Origin: AA29 sp041481445
GTDB taxonomy: Bacteria; Acidobacteriota; Vicinamibacteria; Fen-336
Assembly (NCBI GenBank): GCA_041481445.1
Contig: JBGPBV010000159.1
Span: 1 to 15,313 of the forward strand
Reading direction: 5' to 3'
DNA length: 15,313 bases
Shown piece after piece: positions 1-9,723 of the stretch. A program made the translations under genes and the position numbers. The notes below the pieces were generated by a model, which saw only the letters and a list, made by a program, of their open reading frames with translations, was not told where the DNA came from and did not search any database. The number at the start of each line of letters is the position of its first letter. The first letter of the stretch is position 1.

Positions 1-626
1 AGCACGACCGGCTCCGCGGTCAGCGCCTTGATCCTCCGCACGAGGGGCTCCGCGTCGGAGGAGATCGCGTCCCGCTCCCCGGTCACGCCCGTGCGGCTGA
101 CCGCGTACACGAACCCGCGCGAGGCCTCCGCCACCCGCCGCAGCCGCTCGTCGGGGCTGGTGGGGGCGGCCAGGAACACCGTGTCGAGGCCGGCGCCGCG
201 GGCGACGCCGATCCAGGCCTCCGCCTCCTCCGGCGGCAGGTCGGTCACGAGCACGCCGTCCGCGCCCATGTCCTTGGCGTCGCGGGTGAGGACCTCGGGG
301 CCGTAGCGCAGGATCGGATTGAAGTAGCTGAAGAGCAGCAGCGGCATGTCGCTCCGCGCCCGGATCCTGCGCACGACATCGAGCACGTCGGCCAGCCGCG
401 TCCCTTTGCGCAGGGCGCGGTCGGAGGCGCGCTGGATCACGGGCCCGTCCGCGAGCGGATCCGAGAACGGCACGCCGAGCTCCATGACGTCGACGCCCGC
501 TCCGTCGAGCGCGATCGCGGCGTCGACGGTTCGGTCGAGCGACGGATCCCCGGCCGTCAGGAAGGCGACGAATGCCTTTCGGCCCGCCCGGCGCACCGCC
601 GCCAGACGGTCGGAGATTCGGCTCAT
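1..626 (-). CDS. trpA: Tryptophan synthase alpha chain (TrpA), 5' part; 3' end outside window
   Basis: TrpA cleaves indole-3-glycerol phosphate to indole and glyceraldehyde 3-phosphate and passes indole to TrpB through the alpha2-beta2 tunnel. It starts at ATG 626-624, giving MSRISDRLAAVRRAGRKAFV, and about 208 residues are visible of a family length near 265, so the C-terminus is cut by the window edge. Seen: the TIM-barrel signature ELGVPFSDPLADGP with catalytic Glu49 and Asp60, at the same numbering as the enterobacterial enzyme, then LLLFSYFNPI, VTDLPPEEA and the phosphate-loop region SRTGVTG. The ATG overlaps the trpB stop as ATGA, and a weak AGGG lies about 7 bases upstream, which suggests translational coupling to trpB. 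Codon use here is somewhat less GC-rich than in most of the window. No frameshift or missing key residue is visible. Confidence 0.97.
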   Translation of the reverse strand, partial: MSRISDRLAAVRRAGRKAFVAFLTAGDPSLDRTVDAAIALDGAGVDVMELGVPFSDPLADGPVIQRASDRALRKGTRLADVLDVVRRIRARSDMPLLLFSYFNPILRYGPEVLTRDAKDMGADGVLVTDLPPEEAEAWIGVARGAGLDTVFLAAPTSPDERLRRVAEASRGFVYAVSRTGVTGERDAISSDAEPLVRRIKALTAEPVV

Positions 627-1831
627 GCTCTACCCTGATCGCGCGGATGCGGCGCAGCATCCGCGCGGCTGTCGAGTATCCCCAGGTCCTTATCCCCTCG
701 CCCGCTCAGATTCACGAGGACCCGCTTGCCTTTCAGGGAGGTGGCTTCCCTCATGACCCAGGCCACCGCGTGTGACGACTCGAGGGCCGGAATGATCCCT
801 TCCGTCTCCGACAGCCGATGGAACGCGCGGAGGGCCTCCTCGTCGGTGGCGGCATCGTAGCGGACACGGCCCTCGTCGCGCAGCCATGCATGCTCGGGTC
901 CGACCGCGGGGTAGTCCAGTCCGGCGGAGACGGAATGCGTCGGAAGGACGTTCCCGGCTTCGTCCTGCAGCAGGTACGTGCGCGTGCCGTGGAGCACCCC
1001 CACCGCCGCGCCCTCCCCCAGGAACCGCGCGGCGTGGTCGCCGGGCCGGGACGAGCGTCCTCCCGCCTCCACGCCCACCATCTCCACCGGGTCGGCCAGG
1101 AACGCGTAGAAGAGGCCGATCGCGTTCGATCCCCCGCCCACGCAGGCCACGAGCAAGTCGGGCGGTCCCCCGTGCTGGCCGACCATCTGCGCGCGCGCCT
1201 CCTCGCCGATCACGGCGTGGAAGTCGCGCACCATCATCGGGTAGGGGTGCGCGCCCAGCACCGAGCCCAGCAGGTAGTGCGTGCTGCGCACGTTCGTGGA
1301 CCAGTCGCGCATGGCCTCGTTGATCGCGTCCTTGAGGGTGCAGGCGCCGCTGGCCACGCCGCGGACCTCGGCGCCGAGGAGGCGCATCCGCTGGACATTG
1401 GGCGCCTGGCGCGCCATGTCCTCCGTGCCCATGTAGACGACGCACTCGAGGCCGAGGAGGGCGCACACGGTGGCGGTGGCCACGCCGTGCTGGCCGGCCC
1501 CCGTCTCCGCCACCACGCGCGTCTTGCCCATCCTCTTCACGAGCAGCCCCTGACCGAGCGCGTTGTTGATCTTGTGGGCGCCGGTATGGCACAGGTCCTC
1601 GCGCTTGAGGAAGACGCGGCAGCCCAGCCCGGCCGAGAGCCTCTCCGCGGCCGTGATGGGCGTGGGCCGGCCGACGTAGTCGCGCAGGCGCGCGGCCAGA
1701 TCGGCCTTGAACGCGGGGTCGCGCCGGGCCTCCTCGTAGGCCGCCTCCAGCTCGCGCAGGGGCTCCATCAGGATCTCGGGGACGAAGCGCCCGCCGTAGG
1801 GCCCGAAGCGGCCGGAGGCGTCCGGCCTCAC
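623..1831 (-). CDS. trpB: Tryptophan synthase beta chain (TrpB)
   Basis: TrpB is the PLP enzyme that condenses indole with L-serine to give tryptophan, in complex with TrpA. It has 402 residues, normal for TrpB of the TrpA-dependent type. It starts GTG (1831-1829), which overlaps the trpC-trpF stop as GTGA. Seen: N-terminal FGPYGGRFVPEILMEPL, the PLP lysine Lys87 in HTGAHKINNALGQ, catalytic Glu109 in ETGAGQHG, the phosphate-binding loop GGGSNAIG, and the C-terminal LSGRGDKD. The stretch GVEAGGRSSRPGDHAA differs from the commoner GVEAxGxGxxTGxHAA pattern around the glycine loop, although the surrounding motif is intact. After GRGDKD there is a short polar tail. The last third of the gene is less GC-rich than the rest of the window. 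Its TGA stop overlaps the trpA start. Confidence 0.98.
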   Translation of the reverse strand: MRPDASGRFGPYGGRFVPEILMEPLRELEAAYEEARRDPAFKADLAARLRDYVGRPTPITAAERLSAGLGCRVFLKREDLCHTGAHKINNALGQGLLVKRMGKTRVVAETGAGQHGVATATVCALLGLECVVYMGTEDMARQAPNVQRMRLLGAEVRGVASGACTLKDAINEAMRDWSTNVRSTHYLLGSVLGAHPYPMMVRDFHAVIGEEARAQMVGQHGGPPDLLVACVGGGSNAIGLFYAFLADPVEMVGVEAGGRSSRPGDHAARFLGEGAAVGVLHGTRTYLLQDEAGNVLPTHSVSAGLDYPAVGPEHAWLRDEGRVRYDAATDEEALRAFHRLSETEGIIPALESSHAVAWVMREATSLKGKRVLVNLSGRGDKDLGILDSRADAAPHPRDQGRA

Positions 1832-3279
1832 CGCCGCCCCCGCACCGCGTCCACGAACGCCCGCACCTTGGCCGGGTCCTTGCGGCCCGGGGCGGACTCC
1901 ACGCCGCTGGAGACGTCGACGCCGTCCGGCCGCACGGCGGCGATGGCCTGCTCGACGTTGTCGGGAGTCAGCCCGCCGGCGAGGAGGAGGAACGACGTGC
2001 CCTCGCGCACGCGGCGCACCAGCGACCAGTCGAACGTGCGGCCGGTCCCGCCGGGGGAGCCGCCGTCGTCCACGCGGGTGTCGAGGAGAAGCGCGGCCGC
2101 CGCCCCGTCGTAGCGCAGCGCCTCCTCGGGGCGGAAGCCGGGACCCACCCGCACCGCCTTCACCGCCCGGCGCGGGGCCCGGGCCACCGCCTCCGGCGTC
2201 TCGTCGCCGTGGAGCTGCACGAGGTCGAGGCCGACCTCGTCCGCGATGGCCCGCATCTGGTCCGGAGGAGCGTCCACGAACACGCCCACGCGCGCGACGA
2301 AGGGAGGCAGGGTGGCCGCGATGGCGCGGGCCGCGGCCGGATCCACCGCCCGCGGGCTACCAGGCCAGAACACGAACCCGATGGCGTCCGCCCCCGCCAC
2401 CGCCGCCGCCCGCGCGTCCTCCACGGAGGTGATGCCGCAGATCTTGACCGTCACCCGGCCGGAGCCGCGGGGGGCCGAGGAGCGCGGGATCGCGCAGCCC
2501 TCGAGGAGCTGCTCGAGGGCGGCCCCCGGATCGTCCGCGAGCATGAGGTGCTCCCCGATGAGGAAGGCGTCGAAGCCGGCGTCGCGCAGCCGCCGGATCT
2601 CCCCCGATCCGCGCAGGCCGCTTTCCGCCACCGCGATCACGTCGTCGGGCACGCGCTCGACGAGGTCGAGGGAGGTCTGGATGTCCACCGCCAGCGTCCG
2701 GAGGTCGCGGTTGTTGATGCCCACCACGGCCGGCTCCAGGGCCAGCGCGCGCTGGAGGTCGTCGGCGTCGTGGACCTCGAAGATGGCCTCCAGGCGCGCC
2801 TCCTTCACCGCCGCCCAGAGGTGGCGCAGGGTGCCGTCGTCGACCGCGGCCACGATGAGCAGGACGGCGTCCGCGCCGATCTCCAGCGACTCCCACACCT
2901 GGTAGGGATCGACGAGGAAGTCCTTGCGCAGGGTGGGCAGCAGCGTCGCCTGCCGCGCCTCCTTGAGGTCCTCCACGCTGCCACCGAAGAACTGCTCCTC
3001 GGTGAGCACGGACAGCGCGGCCGCTCCCCCCACCTCGTAGGCCTGCGCGACCCGGGCCGGCCCCAGGTCCTCGCGGAGGATCCCGCGCGAGGGCGAGCGG
3101 CGCTTGAACTCGCCGATCACGTTCACCTGGCCGGGCACGCCCAGCGCGGCCGCGAAGGGCCGGTGGCCGCCGGCCTGGGCCAGCACGGTGGCGGGATCGA
3201 GCGGATGGGCCTTGCGCCGCTCGGCCACGCGCTCGCGCGTGCGGGTCAGGATCCGCGCCAGCACGCCCCCGGTCTTCAT
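1828..3279 (-). CDS. trpCF: Fused indole-3-glycerol-phosphate synthase / phosphoribosylanthranilate isomerase (TrpC-TrpF)
   Basis: A single 483-residue reading frame joins two TIM-barrel enzymes that catalyse consecutive tryptophan steps. Residues about 1-260 are indole-glycerol-phosphate synthase: GEFKRRSPSRG (Lys59), LTEEQFFGGS, LRKDFLVDPYQ (Lys119), FEVHD (Glu168), GINNRDL and AESGLRG (Glu219) are all present. After a linker of about 15 residues, residues about 276-483 are the isomerase: VKICGIT with catalytic Cys281, GFVFWPGSPR, VQLHGDE, LLLDTRVDDGGSPGGTG with catalytic Asp400, and LAGGLTPDNV. The order (synthase first, isomerase second) matches the enterobacterial fusion, but most bacteria keep two genes, so this fusion may be independent. 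The start ATG overlaps the trpD stop (ATGA) and the stop overlaps trpB (GTGA). The ribosome site before it is weak, so coupling to trpD is likely. Confidence 0.97.
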   Translation of the reverse strand: MKTGGVLARILTRTRERVAERRKAHPLDPATVLAQAGGHRPFAAALGVPGQVNVIGEFKRRSPSRGILREDLGPARVAQAYEVGGAAALSVLTEEQFFGGSVEDLKEARQATLLPTLRKDFLVDPYQVWESLEIGADAVLLIVAAVDDGTLRHLWAAVKEARLEAIFEVHDADDLQRALALEPAVVGINNRDLRTLAVDIQTSLDLVERVPDDVIAVAESGLRGSGEIRRLRDAGFDAFLIGEHLMLADDPGAALEQLLEGCAIPRSSAPRGSGRVTVKICGITSVEDARAAAVAGADAIGFVFWPGSPRAVDPAAARAIAATLPPFVARVGVFVDAPPDQMRAIADEVGLDLVQLHGDETPEAVARAPRRAVKAVRVGPGFRPEEALRYDGAAAALLLDTRVDDGGSPGGTGRTFDWSLVRRVREGTSFLLLAGGLTPDNVEQAIAAVRPDGVDVSSGVESAPGRKDPAKVRAFVDAVRGRR

Positions 3280-4274
3280 GCGCGCGAGGCCTTCACCACG
3301 CGGGCGAGCAGGGCGCGCGCGCGCCCGTCATCGAGGGCGCGGGCGGCCGCGGCCACTCCCGCCCGCAGGTCCTCGGCCCGGCGCGCCACCACGAGGGCGG
3401 CGGCGGCATTGAGCAGGACCACGTCCCGCGCCGGCCCGCGGCGGCCGTCCAGGATGCCGCGCGCGATGTCGGCGTTGGCCTTGGCGTCGCCGCCGCGGAG
3501 GGCCTCCGCCGGGCAGGCCTCCAGGCCGGCGTCCTCCGGCCGGACGGTGAAGGTCCGCTCCTCGCCGTCCGCGAACGCGGTCACCCGCGTGGGTCCGCAC
3601 AGCGAGATCTCGTCGAGGCCGGAGCCATGGACGACCCACGCCCGGGCCACCCCCAGGCGACGGAGGCAGCGGGCCAGGAACTCCGTCAGCTCGGGCCGCG
3701 GCACCCCGACCACCTGCGCCTCCGGCACCGCCGGGTTGGTGAGCGGCCCCAGGAGGTTGAACGCGGTGCGGATGCCCAGCTCGCGCCGCGGCCCCACCGC
3801 GTGGCGCGTGGAGGCGTGGAAGCCCGGCGCGAAGAGGAAGGCCCACCCGACCTCGTCCAGGCAGCGCTGCACGGTCTCGACGGGCGCGTCGATCTTCACC
3901 TCGAGGGCCTCGAGCACGTCGGCGCTGCCACAGCCGCCGCTGGACCCCCGGTTGCCGTGCTTGGCCACCGGCACCCCGCAGGCCGCCACCACCAGGGAGG
4001 CCAGGGTCGAGATGTTGAAGGTGCCCGCGCCGTCTCCTCCCGTCCCGCAGGTGTCCACGGCGCCGCTGGCCTTGAGCGGCACCGCGCGCGACCGCATCGT
4101 GCGCGCGAAGCCGACGATCTCGTCCTCGGTCTCGCCGCGCACGGCCAGCGTGGCCAGGAGGGCCCCGATCTGCGCGGGCGTGGCCTCGCCGTCCATGATG
4201 GTCCCCATGGCCTGCCCGGCTTCCTCCTCGGTCAGGCGTTCCCCGCGCGCGAGCTTGGAGAGGAAGGATTTCAT
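3276..4274 (-). CDS. trpD: Anthranilate phosphoribosyltransferase (TrpD)
   Basis: TrpD transfers the phosphoribosyl group of PRPP to anthranilate, the second step of tryptophan synthesis. It has 332 residues, typical of the stand-alone enzyme that is not fused to TrpG. Seen: a helical N-terminal part (residues 1-70), the PRPP-binding signature DTCGTGGDGAGTFNIST at 74-90, KHGNRGSSGGCGSADVLEAL at 105-124, and the anthranilate-site region ending FNLLGPLTNPA. The start is ATG 4274-4272, four bases after the trpG stop; this is one of only two short intergenic gaps in the cluster, and no strong Shine-Dalgarno is visible before it. The stop overlaps the trpC-trpF start as ATGA. Confidence 0.98.
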   Translation of the reverse strand: MKSFLSKLARGERLTEEEAGQAMGTIMDGEATPAQIGALLATLAVRGETEDEIVGFARTMRSRAVPLKASGAVDTCGTGGDGAGTFNISTLASLVVAACGVPVAKHGNRGSSGGCGSADVLEALEVKIDAPVETVQRCLDEVGWAFLFAPGFHASTRHAVGPRRELGIRTAFNLLGPLTNPAVPEAQVVGVPRPELTEFLARCLRRLGVARAWVVHGSGLDEISLCGPTRVTAFADGEERTFTVRPEDAGLEACPAEALRGGDAKANADIARGILDGRRGPARDVVLLNAAAALVVARRAEDLRAGVAAAARALDDGRARALLARVVKASRA

Positions 4275-4278
4275 CGCG

Positions 4279-6322
<2,044 letters not shown>

Positions 6323-6326
<4 letters not shown>

Positions 6327-6940
6327 GGCCGGCCTCCCCTCCGCTCCCGCAGCACGTCGAGCACGGCCGCCGGACGGACGCCCCGCTGCTCGAGGACGAC
6401 CAGGACGTGATAGAGGAGGTCGGCGCACTCCTCGGCCAGGCGCCGGTCCGACTCGCCCTTGGCCGCCAGCACCACCTCCGTGGCCTCCTCCCCGACCTTC
6501 TTGAGGCTGTGGTCCAGGCCCTTCGCCATCAGGCGCGCGGTGTAGGAGCCGTCCGGCCGCTCCCGCCCGCGCTGGGCGATCACCCGCGCCAGATCCTCCA
6601 CGATGCCGGCCGCGGTGGGAGTGTCCTCGCCGAAGCACGTCCGCGCGTCGGTGTGGCAGGTCGGCCCCTCGGGATCGGCGGTCATGAGGAGGGTGTCGCC
6701 GTCGCAGTCACGGCGGATCTCCCGCACGTGCAGCCGGTGACCGGAGGTCTCGCCCTTCTTCCACAGCGCGCCGCGCTTGCGGCTCCAGAAATGCGCGAGG
6801 CCGGTGCGCGCGGTGAGGTCGAGGGCCTCCGCGTTGGCCCAGGCCACCATGAGCACGTCTCCGCTCGCGTGGTCCTGCACGACCACGGGCAGGAGCCCGC
6901 CCGCGTCGAACTGCAGCCCCTCGGGCACGGTCAGGCTCAT
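6323..6940 (-). CDS. hisIE: Bifunctional phosphoribosyl-AMP cyclohydrolase / phosphoribosyl-ATP pyrophosphatase (HisIE)
   Basis: A two-domain enzyme for the second and third histidine steps. The start is ATG 6940-6938, overlapping the hisF stop as ATGA, with GAGGT about 6 bases upstream; it gives 205 residues, the usual size of the fused form. The cyclohydrolase domain (about residues 1-110) shows WSRKRGALWKKGETSGH, the magnesium/zinc ligands in RDCDGDTLL (Cys79), and the zinc cysteines Cys95 and Cys102 in TCHTDARTCF. The pyrophosphatase domain (about 112-205) is an all-helical MazG-like fold with GEEATEVVLAAK at 150-161 and EECADLLYHVLVVL at 170-183. It is the last gene of the his block, and its stop overlaps the trpE start, physically linking the two pathways. 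Confidence 0.97.
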
Positions 6941-7713
6941 CCCCGGACCTCGACCCCGGCCGCGCGGAGCCGGGCGCGCGCGTCGGCCAGGCGGATCTCG
7001 CCGAAGTGGAAGACGGAAGCGGCCAGGGCCGCGCTGGCCTTGCCCTCGGTCAGGACCTCCGCCATGTGCTCGACCGACCCGCATCCACCGGAGGCCACCA
7101 CGGGCACGCTCACCGCCTCCGACACCGCGCGGTTGAGCGGCACGTCGAAGCCGTCCTTGGTCCCGTCGCGGTCCATGCTCGTGAGCAGGATCTCGCCCGC
7201 GCCCCGCTCCGCCCCTTCGCGCGCCCAGGCCACCGCATCGCGGCCGGTCGGCGTCCGCCCGCCACGCACGTAGACCTCCCAGCGCGGCGGCCCGCCGCCT
7301 CCGCCGCGGACCGCGCGGGCGTCCACCGCCAGCACGACCGCCTGCGATCCGAACCGCCGGGCCAGGCGCTCCAGGAGAAGGGGCTCGTTCACGGCCGCGG
7401 TATTGACCGCCACCTTGTCCGCCCCCGCGCGCAGCAGCACGTCCGCGTCCTCGACCGAGCGCACGCCCCCGCCGACGGTGAAGGGCAGGAACACGGTGTC
7501 GGCCACCCGCCGGACCATCTCGATCACGATCGGCCGCGCGTCCGAGGAGGCGGTGATGTCGAGGAAGACCAGCTCGTCCGCCCCCTCCGCGTCGTAGCGG
7601 GCGGCGCACTCCACGGGATCGCCGGCGTCGCGGAGGGACACGAACCTCACGCCCTTGACCACGCGCCCGCGGTCCACGTCCAGGCAGGGCACGAGCCGCT
7701 TGGCCAGCGTCAT
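6937..7713 (-). CDS. hisF: Imidazole glycerol phosphate synthase cyclase subunit (HisF)
   Basis: HisF uses ammonia supplied by HisH to turn PRFAR into imidazole glycerol phosphate and AICAR. The start is ATG 7713-7711 (ATGA overlap with hisA), with GGAG 6 bases upstream, giving 258 residues; the open frame upstream belongs to the hisA shadow. Seen: the TIM-barrel start LVPCLDVDRGRVVKG with catalytic Asp12, the phosphate loops TVGGGVRS and VASGGCGS, AVNTAAV, the second catalytic Asp131 in AVDARAV, and LTSMDRDGTKDGFD. Residues 137-143 form a glycine/proline-rich turn (GGGGGPP) in the loop before WEVYV; loop length varies here in the family, so this is not evidence of damage. Confidence 0.98.
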   Translation of the reverse strand: MTLAKRLVPCLDVDRGRVVKGVRFVSLRDAGDPVECAARYDAEGADELVFLDITASSDARPIVIEMVRRVADTVFLPFTVGGGVRSVEDADVLLRAGADKVAVNTAAVNEPLLLERLARRFGSQAVVLAVDARAVRGGGGGPPRWEVYVRGGRTPTGRDAVAWAREGAERGAGEILLTSMDRDGTKDGFDVPLNRAVSEAVSVPVVASGGCGSVEHMAEVLTEGKASAALAASVFHFGEIRLADARARLRAAGVEVRG

Positions 7714-8456
7714 ATCGTCTCCGGCCCCGCCGCCGCGACCTCGAGCGCGTGGCGCGCCTGGGCCAGCGTGAAGCGCTGCTCGTAGAGGGCCTTGCCCACG
7801 ATGACCTCGTCCACTCCCAGCGGCTCGAGGTCGGCCAGGCGGGTGAGGTCGTCCAGCACGGACACCCCCCCGCCGGCGGTGATGGCCAGGCGGACCTTCC
7901 GCGCCACCTCCTCCGTCCCCGGCAGGTTCGGCCCCGTGAGCATGCCGTCGCGCGTGACGTCCGTGTACTGGATCCGCTGGATGCCCCACGACTTGACGCG
8001 CAGGGCCAGCTCGATCGTGTCCACGCGCGTGATCTCCTTCCAGCCGCCGACCGCCACCTTGCCGTTGCGCGCGTCGAGGGCCACCGCCACCGCCCCCGGC
8101 CAGAGCCGGGCCGCCTCCTGGACCACGCCGGGGTCGGCCACGGCGGCGGTGCCGAAGATGACGCGGTCCGCCCCGCGGTCGCGGTAGCGCATCGCCGTCT
8201 CCAGCACCCGCAGCCCTCCCCCGACCTCGACCGGGATGCGGACCGCCCCGATCACCTTCTCGACCACGTCGAACTGCGGCCGGCCGGACACGGCGGCGTC
8301 GAGGTCCACGACGTGCAGGCGGGCCGCGCCCTCGGATTCCCAGCGGCGCGCCACCGCCACCGGGTCGCTGCCGTAGACCTTCTCCTCCTGGAGCTGGCCC
8401 TGCTTGAGCCGCACGACCTTGCCGTCGCGCAGGTCGATGGCGGGCACCACGATCAT
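7710..8456 (-). CDS. hisA: ProFAR isomerase (HisA)
   Basis: HisA opens the ribose ring of ProFAR by an Amadori rearrangement, giving PRFAR for HisHF. It has 248 residues from ATG 8456-8454, which overlaps the hisH stop (ATGA) and has GGGAGG 5 bases upstream. Seen: IVVPAIDLRDGKVVRLKQG with catalytic Asp8, HVVDLDAA, EVGGGLR, FGTAAV, the second catalytic Asp128 in ALDARNGKVAVGGW, YTDVTRDGM and TAGGGVS. It is homologous to HisF and to the TrpF half of the trpC-trpF fusion. Because a separate TrpF is present, there is no need to propose a dual HisA/TrpF (PriA) role. The stop overlaps hisF. Confidence 0.98.
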   Translation of the reverse strand: MIVVPAIDLRDGKVVRLKQGQLQEEKVYGSDPVAVARRWESEGAARLHVVDLDAAVSGRPQFDVVEKVIGAVRIPVEVGGGLRVLETAMRYRDRGADRVIFGTAAVADPGVVQEAARLWPGAVAVALDARNGKVAVGGWKEITRVDTIELALRVKSWGIQRIQYTDVTRDGMLTGPNLPGTEEVARKVRLAITAGGGVSVLDDLTRLADLEPLGVDEVIVGKALYEQRFTLAQARHALEVAAAGPETI

Positions 8457-9094
8457 GCGCGCCTCCCGGCGGCGGCGTCCGCGCGGTCGCGCGCGAAGGC
8501 GCGGACGAAGTTCGCCATCAGCCGCAGCCCGACGGCCTGGCTCTTCTCGGGATGGAACTGGACGCCGAGCACGTTCCCCCGCCCCACGATGGCGGCGAAA
8601 CGGCGGCCATAGTCGGTCTCGGCCAGGACGACTTCGGCCGGCGCGTCGCACCAGTAGGAGTGGACGAAGTAGACGTGCTCGCCGTCCGCGACGCCCTCGA
8701 GCAGGGGGTGCGGGCGCGTCGGGTGGAGCTGGTTCCAGCCCATGTGCGGGACGGGCAGGGAGCCCTCCAGGCGGCGCACCCGGCCGGGCAGGAAGCCGAG
8801 GCCGCGGTGACGTCCGTGCTCCTCGCTCTCCTCGAACAGGAGCTGCATGCCGATGCAGATGCCGAGGAGCGTCCGGCCCTCCTCGACCGCCTCGCGCAGG
8901 ACGGGCACGAGCTGGCGCCGCTCGATCTCCTCCATCGTGGAGGCGAAGGCCCCGTCGCCGGGCAGGACGAGCACGTCCGCGCGGCGCAGCTCGGCCACGT
9001 CACCGCTGAGGACGGCGGGCGCCTCCAGGTGGCGGAAGGCCTTCATGACGCTGCCGAGGTTCCCGATGCCGTAGTCGACGACGGCGATGGTCAC
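8453..9094 (-). CDS. hisH: Imidazole glycerol phosphate synthase glutaminase subunit (HisH)
   Basis: HisH is the class I glutamine amidotransferase partner of HisF. It has 213 residues from GTG 9094-9092, which overlaps the hisB stop (GTGA) and has AAGGGG about 6 bases upstream. Seen: IAVVDYGIGNLGSV at the N-terminus, LVLPGDGAF for the oxyanion strand, the nucleophile Cys80 in LLGICIGMQLLFEES, the substrate-channel region PHMGWNQL, YFVHSYW, and the catalytic His181/Glu183 in GVQFHPEKSQ. The last dozen residues form an alanine- and arginine-rich tail after the final family helix. It sits two genes from hisF, a common order (B-H-A-F). Confidence 0.98.
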   Translation of the reverse strand: MTIAVVDYGIGNLGSVMKAFRHLEAPAVLSGDVAELRRADVLVLPGDGAFASTMEEIERRQLVPVLREAVEEGRTLLGICIGMQLLFEESEEHGRHRGLGFLPGRVRRLEGSLPVPHMGWNQLHPTRPHPLLEGVADGEHVYFVHSYWCDAPAEVVLAETDYGRRFAAIVGRGNVLGVQFHPEKSQAVGLRLMANFVRAFARDRADAAAGRRA

Positions 9095-9723
9095 AACGAC
9101 CCCTTAGTGCTGGGCACGTCCTTCACGCGCGGGTCGAGGGCCACCGCCATCGACAGGGCGCGCGCCGTGGACTTGAAGAGCGTCTCCGCGATGTGGTGCG
9201 CGTTGCGGCCGCGCAGGGTGTCGAGGTGGAGGTTGAGGCGCCCGTGATCGGCCAGGGCCCAGAAGAAGTCCTCGAACAGCTCGGTCGGCATGTCGCCGAT
9301 CTGCCGGGCCTTGAACTCGACCCCGAAGTGCAGCCAGGGCCGGCCGCTCAGGTCGACCACGCAGCGCGAGAGCGCCTCGTCCAGCGGCACGTAGGCGTGG
9401 CCGAAGCGCACGACGCCCTTCTTGTCGCCCAGGGCCTGCTTGAGGGCCTGGCCGAGCGCGATGCCGACGTCCTCCACGGAGTGATGGGCGTCCACGTGCA
9501 GGTCGCCCCGGCAGCGCACCTCGAGGTCGAAGCGGCCGTGGGTGGCCAGGGCGGTCAGCATGTGGTCGAGGAAGCCGATGCCGGTGGCGATCGTCGAGCG
9601 GCCACCGCCGTCGAGGGCGAGGGCGAGCCGGATGTCGGTCTCGCGCGTCTTGCGCTCCACGCGGCCCTGGCGGGCACCAACCGGCGCCGCCCGCGCGGCG
9701 CGCCGGACCCGGCGCACGCTCAT
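9091..9723 (-). CDS. hisB: Imidazoleglycerol-phosphate dehydratase (HisB, dehydratase only)
   Basis: This enzyme dehydrates imidazole glycerol phosphate to imidazole acetol phosphate. It has 210 residues, lacking the N-terminal histidinol-phosphate phosphatase domain of the enterobacterial HisB. Seen: RKTRETDIRLALALDG, GIGFLDHMLTALATHGRFDL, the manganese-ligand motif DAHHSVED at 78-85, HAYVPLDEALSR, and the second ligand motif NAHHIAE at 174-180. The N-terminus carries an arginine-rich extension of about 20 residues before the family core. An internal GTG (codon 22) could be an alternative start, but the ATG at 9723 has a near-perfect AAGGAGGTG in front and overlaps the hisC stop as ATGA, so the long form is preferred. 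Confidence 0.97.
   Translation of the reverse strand: MSVRRVRRAARAAPVGARQGRVERKTRETDIRLALALDGGGRSTIATGIGFLDHMLTALATHGRFDLEVRCRGDLHVDAHHSVEDVGIALGQALKQALGDKKGVVRFGHAYVPLDEALSRCVVDLSGRPWLHFGVEFKARQIGDMPTELFEDFFWALADHGRLNLHLDTLRGRNAHHIAETLFKSTARALSMAVALDPRVKDVPSTKGSL

Noticed and set aside
818..2113. 431-codon plus-strand open frame
   Set aside because: Antisense shadow of trpB and the end of trpC-trpF; no domain and biased composition.
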